This document shows, piece by piece, positions 1 through 14,146 of a DNA stretch of 64,000 bases (positions within the stretch are counted from its first letter, which is position 1; every line of letters starts with the position of its first letter). A program made the translations under genes and the position numbers. Under the pieces are notes generated by a model. It saw nothing but the letters and a program-made list of their open reading frames with translations, made no database searches and had not been told where the DNA came from. Source of the stretch: Anarhynchus alexandrinus (taxonomy: Eukaryota > Chordata > Aves > Charadriiformes > Charadriidae); contig VUYV01000010.1 of NCBI GenBank assembly GCA_008711295.1, positions 7,392,589 through 7,456,588 on the forward strand, read 5' to 3'.

Positions 1-3000
1 TGCCCTGTACAACAACTCCAGCTGCAGGAGTTGCGGAGGTCTCTTGAGGACATGGACATCTCATTTTAAGCTAGTGCATTTTCAACAGGCGCAGTTGTAT
101 AAGTAAAAGATAACATTCAGGTCTCTGGGCAAGTTATAGGCTGATTAAACCTCCCTAAAAGGTGATGTTATGGTGTTAGGAAAGAGTAAAATTTTTAATC
201 TACGTTCTTCACAGTCTTACCGCTTCGGTGTAGTAATTGGAGTTTCCATGGTCAAAAAACTGAATGCCAGAAAACTTTAGCAAAATTGGTCAGTTTGAGT
301 GCAGAGGAAGCATGGACATCAGCTGGGAGACTGGCATTGCTCTGCCTTTCATATATTGCTTTTTAAGAAACAAATGCCAATGCAGGAAACTCCCCACGTA
401 ATTCTTTGGCTTCCTAGAGCAGCAGTTTTAGGCTGCAGTGGGCTGTGGGTGTTTGAGGACAGAGCACCCACATATGAAGTCATGTGTGATTCCCTACCAC
501 AGGAGACGTTAATATTTTAAAAGGAAGAGCAAATGTCTGTGGCTTGGAAATAGGCAGCTCTGTTTTGTCCTTTGTAAATTATGCAGAGCAAAAACTTTCA
601 CAAATAACTGGTAATGTATAAACATTTATGTCTGGAGCAAGGTTAATACATATATTTGTTTGAAAGAAACGTACATGTTGCTCCAAGGGTCTGGCTTGTG
701 AAGCATTTAAGTACTTGCTTATGCTCTGCTGAAGCCAACGAGATACTGTAACTACAGATGGAGCCAGCTTTTCCTATCAACTCCTGCTCAGGTGTGATTT
801 GCAAATGAAGTATTTTGGCTTGGGGGAACACTTTCTCTGGAGAAGCTAGCGGTGACACATGGCGCAGTCGTTTATGGCTCTCAGGCATTGTGTGGAAAAG
901 CATCACATCGCAACAATAGGGGAATTAACTGATGCTGACAATTGAGTAATTGGGAGGGTATGGCACAGAGTGGATATAGTTGGTAGTGCCTCAAAGTTCT
1001 TTGTGCCCTTTGCTTTAAAATTAAGAAACAGATGGCCTGTTGGAGTTACTTGCTTCCCCTTCCCTCCTCAGGTGCTCGTATTGTGCTAAAGGCAGCCATC
1101 TGCTTAGGACTGCTGACTTGTACCTGTGCAAAATAAACACCGAATAGGTTTCATTCTACTGTAAGTGACTTTTAAGCTTGGAACATCATACTGAAGTATT
1201 ACCACGCTCCTATCTGTGTCTCTCTCTGCTGTGACACAGAAATGTATATTTAATACCCTAACTGTGTGGTTGGTAGGAACTAGTTCTGAAATATTAGTGC
1301 ATGACATATGTTTTGCTTCTGTCTAGTGGGAGAGCCATACCCTCTAATGGGTATCTCACTGTGCTCTTTTGTACAGTGCAGCTGGACTCCTCTTTATTTA
1401 CCCTTTTTATTCTAAAATTGCCAGTGTTCCTTTTGCTTGTGACCAACTGGAGGCAGACAGGAGTTTCCTGAAAGCCCCTGCTATGTGTGCGTGAAGGTAC
1501 CCTGTTGTATTTTACTTGCAATCTGCTCATTTCAGCAAACGCTCTATCATATGATTTTCAGGCTCCAAAGCAAATGCCTCATTATTTCCTTTAGTCTTCC
1601 AGGTCCCTGAGGAGCTTCCTCTCTTTCTCTCTCTACCTTTGTTGCCGTCCTCTGTGGCGGATGCCAGGCTCCTGGTAAAACAAGTCTGACTCGTCTTTTC
1701 ATCGGTGATTTGCTTCCAGCTCTAAAACGTACCGAATTTGTTTATGAAATCCTACAGCATTGCGGGAACAATGTTATCCCAGTGCTGCAGGCCGCTGTGG
1801 TCCTCTCTGCCGTGCCTGGTGCCCAGGTTCCTGCCCTGCCAGGCTCCGCGCCGGTGGCCGGGCTCCCCGTTTTGCGTGCGCGGGTGCAGCTTCTGCTCTG
1901 AAGCGCAGGTTTTATGCCGAAATGGAAGCATGAAATAGGGTGGCGTGAACAAATATGTACAGATGTACAGAATAAAGCTCAGAGCTTTGGAAACTGGCTC
2001 AAAACCGCTTTGGAAATGCAGCCAATTGGGCTAGATGCATCCCAGGTGTAAAACTGTGGACTTAAATTCACCGATTGCAGTGGCTGTCTGATAGACTCAG
2101 AGATGATGCTGGAGCAGAAATCATGGGCACGAGGGACCTATGTCTGCTTACATTAACAGACACCACGATCTAATGTTTTTGCATGGATATAGGCATGTAT
2201 ATAAAGAGATCATTCCTGATCTTCTCACACAGAGTGCGTGGATGAAATATTGAAAATTTTCGTATCAGGTTCTGGCTCAGACGGAAAAATTCCTTTGCCA
2301 CCGCCACTCTCTCCCTTGTATTGTAAATGGTGCAGCTTCTCCAAGTGGAGGGCACCTGTAAAATAATGAGCACTGCTGTCCATCAATTCCTCGCGGCAGG
2401 TCAGGAGAGATGTGAGATTGCTGCAATTGGCTGAAAACTTTGCTGAGAAAAGTCATAATGGGGGTGAAATACAATAAATAAAAAATGAAGGCAGCCAGCA
2501 CAGTATAAAAGGAACACGAGCGAAGAGAGAAGAAAAGCAGAATTTGAGTGGAAAACAGCTTAGTGAAATCATGTTGGAATGGGCTGAGTTTGCAGGTAAG
2601 ATGTGCTCTTTACTTATCCGTTAGAATTGCATTTTGATTCTTTTGTCTGCTGCTTTGTGCAGCTCTACTACCTCTTCTCAGGATTAAGAAAGTCTCCCCA
2701 AATGAGCATAACTAATCCTTGCTTGCCTACTTAATGTCTTCTCCTGGGTTTTTTTTTTTTTGTAGAGCATCTTTTGAGAGCGCTGTGGCTGCTGTTGCAG
2801 CTCTTAATTCAGTCCTTCCAGGCTGGAGCAAGAGAAAGAGAGTCTGAGCAGCAGTCAGTGACGCAGGAGTTTCCTGAGCTTTGCTCCTGGGTCTGCATAG
2901 TGCTAGATAATTCATTCTTTCAACTTGCTGCCGGAGGCCCTGCGGTTACCTGTGTCTGAGAAAGTGAAGCAGTGTTTGCACAAGGCTTGTAAAGCGCTGA

Positions 3001-3613
3001 GCGATGCTCACAGTATTAATTTGGGATGAGCCACTGCAGCATGGCCACCGTGGTGGCAGAGCTGGACCTCAGGGGATGATCTCCTCCAAACCTGGAGTGC
3101 TGTAAGGGAAAACAGGAGAGGAAATGGGCCGTTTTCTTGTGTTTCTAGCATTCGCAGTGCTCAAAGCTTTGCCCATGTCTGTTCCCTCTGTAAAAAGCAG
3201 GGCAGTGCGCTGTATGTTGGAGCACAGAAAACACAATGTGCGGACATGGAGATGTTTGGTCTTAGGTAGCTTATTTTTCTTTTCTGTTGTGGTAAGTACA
3301 GTAGTGCTGGCAGTCCACAATGAAAACTTCTGCTGGGTTTCTCTCTCTCACAGTAGACTACAGGTGGTTTTGAAGGCTGGAGGTTCTTAGAGCCGTTGTG
3401 GTTTTTCAGCAAAGTTTTAAGGTCTGACGACAGTTTCAAGTATCCGGCTTGGATGTGGTGAAATCAACTGTGTCCTACATCTGTGCTCTGAGAACAATTC
3501 TTACCATGAGTGTTTTCTATGGTTAGAAATTACCTGCACCAGTAGCGGATTTCACCAGCCAATGTTACTAACCTAGGGACCAACATCTTGTTTTTCAAAA
3601 AATGACCAAAATG
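1..3613. other. Unique non-coding sequence, no gene recognised
   Basis: No frame longer than about 90 codons occurs and none resembles a known protein family. There is a poly-T run just before 2764 that reads like a splice acceptor (T-tract followed by AG), and the frame after it stays open to 2959, but there is no convincing donor site and no family match. I see no transposon ends, RNA gene or tandem array. This is probably intergenic or intronic. Confidence 0.6.
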
Positions 3614-3662
3614 ATCATAGAATCATTGAGGTTGGAAAAGACCTTTAAGATCATCAAATGCT
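3614..3662 (-). mobile_element. CR1 LINE, 3' terminal tail only
   Basis: On the plus strand the stretch begins ATCATAGAATCATTGAGGTT and continues with GGAAAAGACC and TTTAAGATCATC. This is the reverse complement of the avian CR1 3' end, so the element lies on the minus strand. Only about 50 bp of the 3' untranslated end can be recognised. The sequence beyond 3662 does not continue the CR1 consensus, so this is an extreme 5' truncation or the remnant of a larger deleted copy. No coding sequence remains. Confidence 0.85.
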
Positions 3663-6600
3663 GCTGCTATATTCCCCTTGTCCCCTAAAGGAAGGTTAAA
3701 ACCCCACATATTTATTATAGCCACATTTCCCATTAATATGGAATTCAGAAAACAATTTGATATTCCGCAGGCAAAAAATATACCCCAAAGATGCAAATTT
3801 AAACAAATTGATCACGTCAGAAGAATTAATTAGTGACTGATAAACAAATAAACCTCTTGGGTGCTGCCGGAGAGAGGAATGAAACCCTACTCTGGGATTT
3901 ACCTAAGACTGCCCTGGGTGAAAAGTGCCGGTGAAAAGTGCTTACTGGAGAATAGTACCAAACGGATTGAGCAGTGCAGGGGTTGGACTCTCTTCCTCTC
4001 CCTGTTTGTCGCGAGTTTGGGCTTTGCTAAATGGGATGAAATCCATCTTCCTCTTTCTTTCCTACACTGCTAGTGCCCTGTTGACTATTTGATTCTCCTG
4101 ACACGATTGCCAGCTTGTCTTGTGGAGGTGACTCCTGCGTCTGGTCGCTCCAGCAGATGATCTCGTGCTGCTGCAGTGTTCGTGTGAGCTGTTTTTATGT
4201 AGTAAGATGAGCAACCAGACAGAATTAATGTGTATATGTACATACTTTTTTTTTTCCCCCCATGATGTTGAACCCACCAGTTTTTTGAGAGCCCAGGAAC
4301 CCAACCCAAGTGGCTCAGCTGGACATGTCCTCATATGTTTCACCAGCTGTGTTGTGCCCATCAGCCTCCTGTAGTGGTGCATCGTCCCAAAGGGCCCTTT
4401 GGTTTTAGGTCTTGTCTTGCTTGTCAAATGGCTTCCAGTGCTCTTTTGAGAAGGGTGTTATTTGTTGCAGATCGTCCATATGCAGTTTAATGTACTCTGT
4501 ACCAATACAGTAGCTGAGAGCACTCATATATATTATTTATAAGATCAGTATTTAAATGCAAAAACAAATATTCTGTGTAAACTCATTTGCTCTGTGTATC
4601 GGATTTCTGCAGATCTCTGAAATCCAGCAGGCTTAGAAACCTCTTTTTGAGGGACTTCTTGGGCTGACAATTGTTTAGGTGTTGGAGGAGGTGGATTGTG
4701 AGTTCTGTCTGATGGATCACTGCATCCAGCATGGGTTGATCTGCGGCGAGGTCTGAGCAGCATCCTTAGCTATGAACCAGCTGCCCTGTGGTCAGGAGGA
4801 AGGGCTGTGCAGCCCAGCAACCTCTCTGACCATCTCAACCCAGGGTCTGGGTACCTAACAGGTCATGTTGCAATGTTAGGATGGTGTTCTTCAGCCAAGA
4901 GATAACTATCATACTTCAGTTGGCTCAGCGGGAGAAAGGTTTTTCTGCACTGCAGAACCAATTATTTTGAGAGATGCTCTTAGGTGCAAAGGCATCAACA
5001 TCCAAACTGCCTTGTGACCGAATGTGAGATCTTCGGGTTGGCTGGTCGCTCCGCCAGCTGGGGAAGCTGGAAAATGAGTGGTTGTGGAGCAAGGTTTGAG
5101 CGGGCCAGGAGAGAAGTCTCTTGATCCCCTTCCCCTGTTAGGATACTTGGTTTGGTGCTTTTCCAGAGCTAAGCTCTAAACATGAGCTGCTCTTTGCTTT
5201 AAGTGGCTTAGGTATTCTGTGCAGCAGTGAGAGAGGGAGAGATGTTCCATATTAGCTTCAATTTTGCGATATCAGCAAATGCTCACGCAGTATGTGTGGT
5301 ACATTAATCTTGACCCATGAAGACTTGTACAAACAGAAGGAAAGTTGAATTGAATAAAAAATAAGTTAGCAGGTTAGTTTCTGTTCTCTCTTCTGAAATA
5401 AGATGTTTTTACCTTGGTTACGTCTAGAAAGGAAAAGTCTTGTGATGAGAGCGTACTGAGCACAGTGAAGTGTATTTCACTCCAACTCCCATCCCATGAG
5501 TGCGGCAGCACAGAACATCATCCAAGGACAGATGCTACCTCATTGTGGTTGATACCTGGAATTGAATATATGTGTGTTCTGCTGCGGTCTATCTCACTGG
5601 ATGGGTTTTCTCTGGAAATTTAATTCTCTGGGGTCTGTCTCAGTGACATGTCTCCAGACAGATGTCGGTATCACCTTTGGAAGTTGCTGTAGGCATGTCT
5701 GGAAGTGCTTGGCAGTGGGTGGGATTGGAGAACGGGTTTTGGAGGTCTTTGAACCTGAACTGTTTGCTTGATTTCTGCTTCAAAGGAAGGTTTATTCTGT
5801 ATGGTGTCTGCTTCATGGTGTTTAGACTGTGTGATCTGTCAGTTTATCTTCATGTTTAGAAAAAAAACCCACAAAACAAAACCCTGACAAAGAGCTGCAG
5901 AGCAATGCAGGCTTTTACTGTATCTCTTATTAGCAATGAAAAGTGAACTATCTGCTGGTTCCTGTGGGACTGCTTCTGCCTTGATGATTTCTTAATATCT
6001 TTTGTTTTCTTCAAAGGTTAATCTGCTTTAGCTACCCTGTGATATTTGGCCCCTTTCCACATGCACCTGCTTTTCTCAGCTGGGTCTTCAGCAGTGACCT
6101 TCTAACTCTGTAGACAAACATGATCGTTGTTGATCTGTCAAATCCAATATACCTTTACTTAAATGTTAGGTGGATTTATGTTATTGCTTTGGGAGGCAAT
6201 AATCCAGAAGGGAATTCATTTTACAGAGAGGTCTTCTGCCTTGCTACAGGGCTGTTGGTTGGATGAGTTACCTGCCTAACATCATCCCAGTTGATTTGCT
6301 GCTTCATTTGTTCATACATCTATTTGTCTCTCACGCATAGACTAAGAAGCAGTCTGATCTTTCCATCTGATGCTTGGTAATCCTTGCTTACAGCCAATGA
6401 AGGAGTTTCTCTGATTTAGGCATGTAAATATAGCACTGCTGAGGCTTTACTGTGCAGTGCCATTGCAGAGAGAAGATAGCAGATGAAGGCTGGTTATCAT
6501 TTGGACCCTGCTGCTGCTTTGGTTGCTTACAACAGCATTTTTAGAAGCCAGGCAAGTGAACAGTAGGGACAGCAAATAAGAGTTAACCCAGCCAAAACCC

Positions 6601-9600
6601 ACAAAACCAATTGCAATTGGCTGCGCTGGAGGTTTTAGGAAACCACTGTGTATGTACGACTGTGATCTCTGCTGTTCAGACCTCCAGAGCAGTTCCAGAG
6701 ATGTAGATTAATGGCTGCTCTACAAAACATTATCACATGCTCTTCTTTCTAGGGGTGGGAAGAGTACACTTAGCTTAATGGAACAAAAATCCATTGCAAC
6801 AGAGAGTGGCTGAAATGAAGTTTGTTAATGGAGTGACATTTAACGATATCTTCTGTGGCTGTTTAGTCTGTACAAAAAGCATTTTCCAGCTGGCTGTTGG
6901 TCTGGCTGGACTAGCAGAGGAATGCACATGCGTTCAGTGTCCAGGGTTTGCGAGCTCTTACCTGACTAACTGGGCTATGCAGGAACATCTCTCTGGAAGC
7001 AGGATGTATTTGCTTAATCTGCAGCGCTGGTGGACCCCTCATTCCCGAGAGCCTGATGTCACCTTTGGCACCTTATTGACCGTCTCCTGCTCCTGCTCAG
7101 CAGCAGCTTTCACAGTCTCCTTTTAAACATACCCTTTCAATGTTTAGCTGAGGAGTAGAAACATCTTAATGTGACTAAGAGTTGCTGCTTGCTCACCGTG
7201 CATTCAGCTCAGACAATTGTTTCCCCTTCTGGCCATAGAAAATAGCTGTAAATAAATCAAGATCACCAGCACTTTAAGCACAGGCTGTTTCTTTCATGGG
7301 TATCCACGTGGAGGCCAGCCAGCCCAATGGAGCCCAGCTCCATAATGCAGCTGCTACTCAGTGCAGGAATATAAATATTAACAAGTGCAAAAAGGTTTCT
7401 CAGAGTGCTAGAAAACCAAAAGTAGCTTGAGGTGAGGTTATTTCATTTTATTGCAGGCTTGTGAAAAGATGCAGGGACCCAAGCAAACTCATGAGCTAAT
7501 TTTTTTTTTTTTTCCAAAAGTGTTTACAGCTTTGGGTTATTTGTCTTGTAAAACCTCAGAATGCTGTTGCCTTTGTATATAACTACTTATTTGTCATGTT
7601 GTTTGTGCAAACCCTATCTGTTCACAGATTATATCCTCAGATTTAGCCCAGACAGGACACAATTTTTTGGGAACTGGTATAAAAGCAAAAAGGTTGCATT
7701 AAGCACACGTGTGCACTTATTTTCTGAGAAGTTGATCTGTTATTTCCAGATGCATATTTTCTTTACCAGGACAGAAGCAGGGCGCATGCTGGGTGCTTGG
7801 TACTCTGTGATGACTGAAGGCAGCTCGGCTTGTATGTCTGAAAATGTCCACAGATCTATTTGCAGCCATTAGAGCAGCAATGGAGGATGTGGGTGCCTCT
7901 GCATTATGACTATTCAGAATAAACATCAAGTGAGCCAACATATCTTCTCCTCCTTTTCTATTTTCTTGCTTCTCTTCCTCTTTTCCCTGAGAAAAGGGAA
8001 ATTGCTGGAAGCTACTGCCTACCTAAATGCAAATTATTAGAGACGTCCAGTGGTCATTTAGCTGTCCTTTCTTTTGTATGCTTTGGGTATAAAAGACAGG
8101 TCCCATTGCAAACTGATGCTATGGCAAGTCCTTGCCTGTGGGGAGAAGGGAAGTGTGGTTTTGCTCTATAGTACTCCAAAGTTACTCAGAATATTTTTAT
8201 TCTGATACTCTCTGGGCGCTTTCTTCCTTGAGGTTGTTCAGAAGCTCCAGGCAGATTTGTGTTGTGGTTTTTGGTGGTGGTCATTTTTAAAGGGATTATT
8301 TTGCCCCCTCTGACCTGATTAGCAAGGTAACTTTAATGCAGTCATCTGTTAGAGATGGGACTCTCTATAAATTAGGCAGATTGGGGGCCTGAATTGACCT
8401 GGAAAACAATTTGTTGTGAATCCCCCGAAGGAATGTTAAAATTTCAGTAGTAAAAAATTGCTCTCTGCTCACCTCTGCAAGTTGTGAGTCATTAGGGATA
8501 GACTCATTTTGTAAGGAGAGTTTTCTGTTGTTAAAAATTCATCCTGCTAAATATTGCAAGAGAAAAATACATTGATAAACTTGGAACTTCTCGGTAGCCA
8601 TAGGTACTCAACTTTTCCCAGCTTTATGACAAATGCATACCACAGGGGCTAAGATATATTTTCCATCTTTTTTTCTCCCCCCCTCCCCAACCTGTCGTGG
8701 ACACCCGGGCAGTTGGAACACTTGAAGTTACTGTGTTAACAGCAGCAGAACTTGGAGAAGGACCTAGGGTTTCGTGGAAGTGTTTTTGAAAGAAGCTATA
8801 TGCTGGGCAGTAGCAGTTGGTCTCTGCCCTAGAAAAATCTTAGCCCAGCTTTTGCAAGCTCAGTCAGAAGGTTGCTTTGCTTTTTTTAGGCTGAAAAGGC
8901 AAAGCAGCTGTGCCAGCACAGTGGGAACATCCTAGTCTCAACCTCAGTTACCTCCCAGCATGTCTTTCTGCCTGTCTAGATGGCTTGTACCAGGTGCAGC
9001 ACCTGTAGAGAGCCTTTCTGTCTTGTTGACAAAAATACATGTATCGATTGGCATATAAAACCGCAGCAAATGGCATTTATTCTGGTATATTCTACACTTG
9101 CTAGCAGTACAGCTATAGACACAAAGTCAACGGCACTATCAACGTTTGCTGTGTTTTGAGTACAGATGTTTGCTGGTGTATCCTCCTCTGCCGGATGCTT
9201 GTAAAAACCTGCTACCAATAAAAAAAAAAAAGACATCAAATGATATTTCCAATATTAAAAGAAATGTCAGAATCATTCCTTTAACTGAAATTCTTAAAGA
9301 ATCCGTTTGGATGGTGCAATATGTTTTGAGAGAGATTAATACGGTACTGTGGAAAGAGCTGAAGTAACGTTTGTATTTCTGCGTGCTGCAGTACTTGGAG
9401 GGATATTAGAGAAATAAATAAAACCAGTGGTGGTCAGTGTAATTGGGGGGAAGTTAAAAGATGGAGCTGTTTGAAAATTATGTTATTTCTGTTGTAACAG
9501 AGGCAGCTGCTTAATGGACTAAGGGGCTAAGAAGCAAGAACTTAAGGGACTGAACAAAAAAAACTCTGTTTAAGGACTGCATGGAGCAAGCTCTCAGAGG

Positions 9601-12600
9601 TGACGCTCCACATTTGGAGCAGGGCACCAAACCATCCCTTTGGATGGGAAAGAGCTTGAGGAAAATGAAAGCAGAACAACAGCTGGTTTTGTGGGTGAAT
9701 TTTCTTGGTTCCTGACCCACCCAAACTGTCCCTGCTGTAAGTTCCTGCTGTTTCCCAGTTCTGCTCCTGAAATTGATAACTTTCTATCTGGAAGAGCGCT
9801 TTTTGTGGGTATTAAGCCAGTTTTTGGCTTTCACGAGGAGGGAATTACTTCAAAGGTCAAACATGTGCTCGTCTTGCGTGCAGCCTCACTTATGGTCCCA
9901 CTCAGTCCCCCGGCAGCAGCAGGCACAGTCTGCCTCCTGCATCTCCTTTTTGGGCCATGGGGTGTCTTGGGAATCGTGGCTTTATTTCAAATTCCCTGTG
10001 TTTTGATTTGAGTTAGTTGAAATATAAATACAATTAGAGTTAGCAGAATACCTTTGACTTCGATTTTTGCCCTCTCGTTTGTGCTCCAGGCATTATGCTT
10101 TAGGCAACAGCTAAAATGGGATCTAAACCATTAAAAAGCCCACAGGTCCCGACTCAAAACTCTGTTTCATGTTTAAAGGGAAAGGTTGAGTTATCAACGC
10201 TTTGTAGTGATGCCTACTCAGCAGGGATGGTACACTGCAACTTGCAGCGGGTTTGAATCCTGTTCTGTATCTGCAAAGAAAGCAAAAGGATTGAGGTCCA
10301 GTTTGAACTGAACAGGTGAATTTGTGGAATGCATAGTAAATTGTACCCGGAGACTTGAAAAGACCTGATTACTTTATTTTTTTTACACGACTTCAAAAAC
10401 CCAGCCTCATCTATAAAAATTTAAGTTTAGAATTTTTACGTGTAGTTACAGAGCTTTGCATACATAAGCAGTTTTGTATAGTTTGGGGCTTATGTTTTCT
10501 CTGGATACAAATTAAGTTATAAAAGCATGTGAAAGTTCCTAGAAGGAAGGCTGCTGCTTCTCCGGTGCTGCAGTGTCATCCTACCTGGTTCCACGATATT
10601 TACAAACCATGGCTTAAGCAAAGATGTCTCAGTTTTACTCACTCTGCCTGTGCTGTTTTTACAGTCGTACGATTCAGGGTATAATTTTCTTATTCGGTCC
10701 AATTTGCATTGCTGCTATCTCTTTTTACAGCTACCTATTTCAAGCTATGCCCACTCACTGCATTAGCCTGTAAATGCAGACATCAGCTACTGGAACTTCC
10801 CAGAGATTGATTTTATGGAACTTAACTGGAAATAAAGCGATACCAATAAAATCTTTTTCTTACTCTGCCTTGACAAACTGCAGGCAATGTCTGCCATGCA
10901 TCCTATGATGGGTTCTCCTTTAGTCTGCAAGTGGTCTCATTTTCCTAGGAAAAAGGGAAGCACGGAGCACTGCTCACGGTGCGTTGGGATATCGCAGAAT
11001 CTGTAGCCCTGTAAATAAGGGGCTGTTGCTCTCACCTGGAGTCATAAACTCTTCCACTTTTTTTTTTTTTCCAATTACCAGCAGTTGCCATCATCTGAAG
11101 GTGATAGCAGAGCTCTAGCTGAACAAAACTGTTTAAAAAAATGAGAGAGAGAATAGTTTTTTCGTGTCTCTTATTTCTAGTGGGAGGGGATGCAGAAGAA
11201 CCGGCATCCAGCGCTGCTGAGCATAGGAGGTCTCTGACCTTGGCAGAGTCGGTGTTTGAACCCAACAGCCGCCATAAGCTCTGTAGGAATTAGTTACATG
11301 GGAAACAGGTAGAGAGGATATGAAAGATACTATCTAATGAAAATGAGTTTTATGTATATGAGCAATTGGAAACCTTACCTTTTAATGGGGAATGCTGCAA
11401 TCTGAAAACAACACGGTAGGGAGGTAAATGTTAGCAACCCGCTGAATGTGGTAGATGCTAGGAGAGGATATAGAGGAAGGGATAGGTTTGAGTAGACTGT
11501 GTAGCACTGGAAAAACACACTGATTTGGGCACACAAACTCTTCAAGAAAGGAAACCCATTTCTGTAATAAAACCTCTTTCATTTGCTCGTATATTAGCTG
11601 ATTATGCACCTTTCTTTTACGCTATTTTCTTTGCTTTATCTCAGACCAAAGATTATTTTCCGCCCCTTCCCTTTCAGATATGATCAAAATACATTTATTT
11701 GTCCTTGAGAAACAGTATCGTTGTTATTTATATAGCAGTAGCTGTGTTCACAGGGGTAATGAAATATCAGCAAAGCTCCAGTTTGCTGAGATACAGAAAT
11801 GTGATACATAGGAAAATAGTAAAAGTATGGTGACATACTTTTAGAAAAAAGCTTTGTGAGTGGTTGGGGTTTAGTTATTGATTTCCAGTGATTTTCCTTG
11901 TAATATTTTCTATGGTTGTCTCTGCATTAGAATATTTCTTTTTTTGTTATTGCCATTTGCCTTTAAGAAAGGCAAAGATCAAATGTTAAGACTGTTGATT
12001 CCTAAAAAGCATGGAAGTAGTTGGACCATCAGCATAGTTATGAACAATATTCATGATGTAGTAGAACCCTTTAGAAGTCCGGTGCTTGCTGGACAAGCTC
12101 TGTTGCTCTTAGGAATATTTTTCTCCTTGTGCCTGGTAAAGTGGGCTCATGGTGAATGCTGCTACTGGGTCCCTTCCTATCACAGAGGCAGATGCAAAGA
12201 AAATTTGAGATGACAGCTTTGGGACTCATTCAAGAATCCTTTAATGTTGGTGGAAAGTCCTCACTGACTTCAAAGGGGAAAATTCTGCAGGGGTGGCAAG
12301 TGTTACCTTCCCAGGTCAAACCCTGGGATGCGGCATCACGTTCCCAGTCTGGATTTCAGATCTGGCGGAGGTGCTGGCCCACAGCTGAGGCACGTACCCT
12401 GCAGTATCTGGGCACATCTGGTGAGCATCCCGTGGGGGCTGGCAGAGGACAACCCCAGCTCTACAGCAGCGCTAGACTCCATCGCTATGTGGTTACTGTC
12501 TCATATGTCTGTTTTCCGTTGTCTAAGCTCGTTTCCCTTTAAAGTTTGGTTTTAAATACTGCTAGATTGAAATGTAAGCTGTAGACCCGATTAAGCTGCA

Positions 12601-14146
12601 GGGATTTTGTGGTGCGGCAGGTCTCTGAGTGGGCTTGTGCCTTTCCGCAGAGAACATGTCCATGGAGGGAGAACACCTGCTGATTAATCTCCAATGTCCT
12701 TCCCAAAATTGGCTTCTTCCATCACAGCTCACTTGTGCCTGCCACAGAGTACATGAAAATCGTCTCGTTAGACATGAGAGGGCCTGTGCAAGTAACACGC
12801 TGAATTTATCTTTTCAGCAGGACAATGAAATATGTGATATTATCAAGATCAGTCCTATTTAGATCCTACTGCTCCATCCTTTCTAGAGTCCTGGATTTGG
12901 CTAAATAATCCAATGCAAATTGAACACAGGAGAGAGGAAAGCTGAAGTGTTGAGAATCCTCTTTTCTGAAAGTGTCATGAAATCTGATAGTTTTAAACTT
13001 TGCTGTCTAAAATTTAGACCCTACTCTGGTGCATCTTGATCAAAGTGATCCTAATATCAGAGATTAGGTCTTAGTTATCCATCTAGGAGGTCCCTGCACC
13101 TCCTAAAGAGGAGGATTCCTAATCAGGAACATCATCCTGTTCCCTTCATGGACCTGTCTCATCAGCTTCCCCACAGACTAAATTGCCTTCTCTGCTTGTG
13201 TTGGGTAAAAGTCCAGAGCATGGTTGCATGGTGCACAAAAACGCCAAGGCTTTAAACTGTACAGGTTATTAAAATCAACTGTAAAGCTGCTGACTTACGA
13301 ATGACTTGTTCAACTTATCGGCAGCTATTGCAGGTGCATCCACTTGCAACACGGGCTGCGTCAAGTCCAAATGACTTTATTGGGTCAGTTTGGGTGACTT
13401 GCAGTGAACCACACAATCCTGAAAATCAAACCAATGCTGAGCTATTGATGGGTTGGGACTCGGTGGCAGTGGAAACGCACCCGCAGGGACAGCATGGCTG
13501 TGACAAACACCCCACCATGTCTTCCAAAAGCTAGCGAGCATTCTTGAAAGTTTGTCTCTGACATAAAACGGAGTGGACTGAAGGCACCAGGCATGAACTG
13601 GATTCAGCTGGCAGTGTCATCCAAAATGCCCTTATCAGCATGATGGCATTTTACCAAACAGTCATATCTAATAAGTTGTGCCACAGCTTATTCTTGCTTA
13701 CATGGTCCCTTTGTTGGCTCTTCCTCTGAACAACAGTGATGTCTCAAAGAGCTGAATTCATCATTTTTGGTTTTTCCTTCATCAGCAGCCATTCCACATT
13801 CTGCAGAAAAATTCTGTTCTGTGAATTACTTAATTTGAGACCAAAGCTCAAAGAAAGTCCTTGTAATCACAGTACAGGTCACATAGGGGCCCTCAGCTGC
13901 TCATTTAGGGAGAAATAATAAGTAGCAGGTTCCAAAAATGCTCAGCAGGGAGAAAGTTGTTTGTGGAAGGAAGTTAGTCTAGACGAGTGACAGCACACCC
14001 GTGCTTACTGCTCACCCACTTTTACATAAAACAAGACCAAAATTGGAACTGATGCCCCCCAAATCTGCTCAAAACTGTAGATGCTAAAGTTCTGTGTATC
14101 TTTGCTTTTGAAAATCCATTTGTGCTGGTTGGGATGGAACTCACAA
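3663..14146. other. Unique non-coding sequence, about 10.5 kb
   Basis: I see no host exon, RNA gene or confident transposon here. Open frames reach at most about 128 codons (12156-12542, plus strand) and their translations have no recognisable domains. Short homopolymer runs occur, such as poly-T at about 7501-7513 and 11059-11070, a C-rich run near 8668-8690 and an A-tract at about 9219-9231. Several AATAAA-like hexamers occur, as expected by chance in AT-rich DNA. Confidence 0.6.

Noticed and set aside
3960..4000. GCAGGGGTTGGACTCT, resembling the sense 3' end of a CR1
   Set aside because: Upstream and downstream sequence does not continue the CR1 consensus, and the match is too short.
10214..10275. 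A tRNA-like phrase, GGGTTTGAATCCTG, resembling a T-arm
   Set aside because: No acceptable D-arm, anticodon stem or acceptor stem can be paired upstream, so it is not a tRNA gene.
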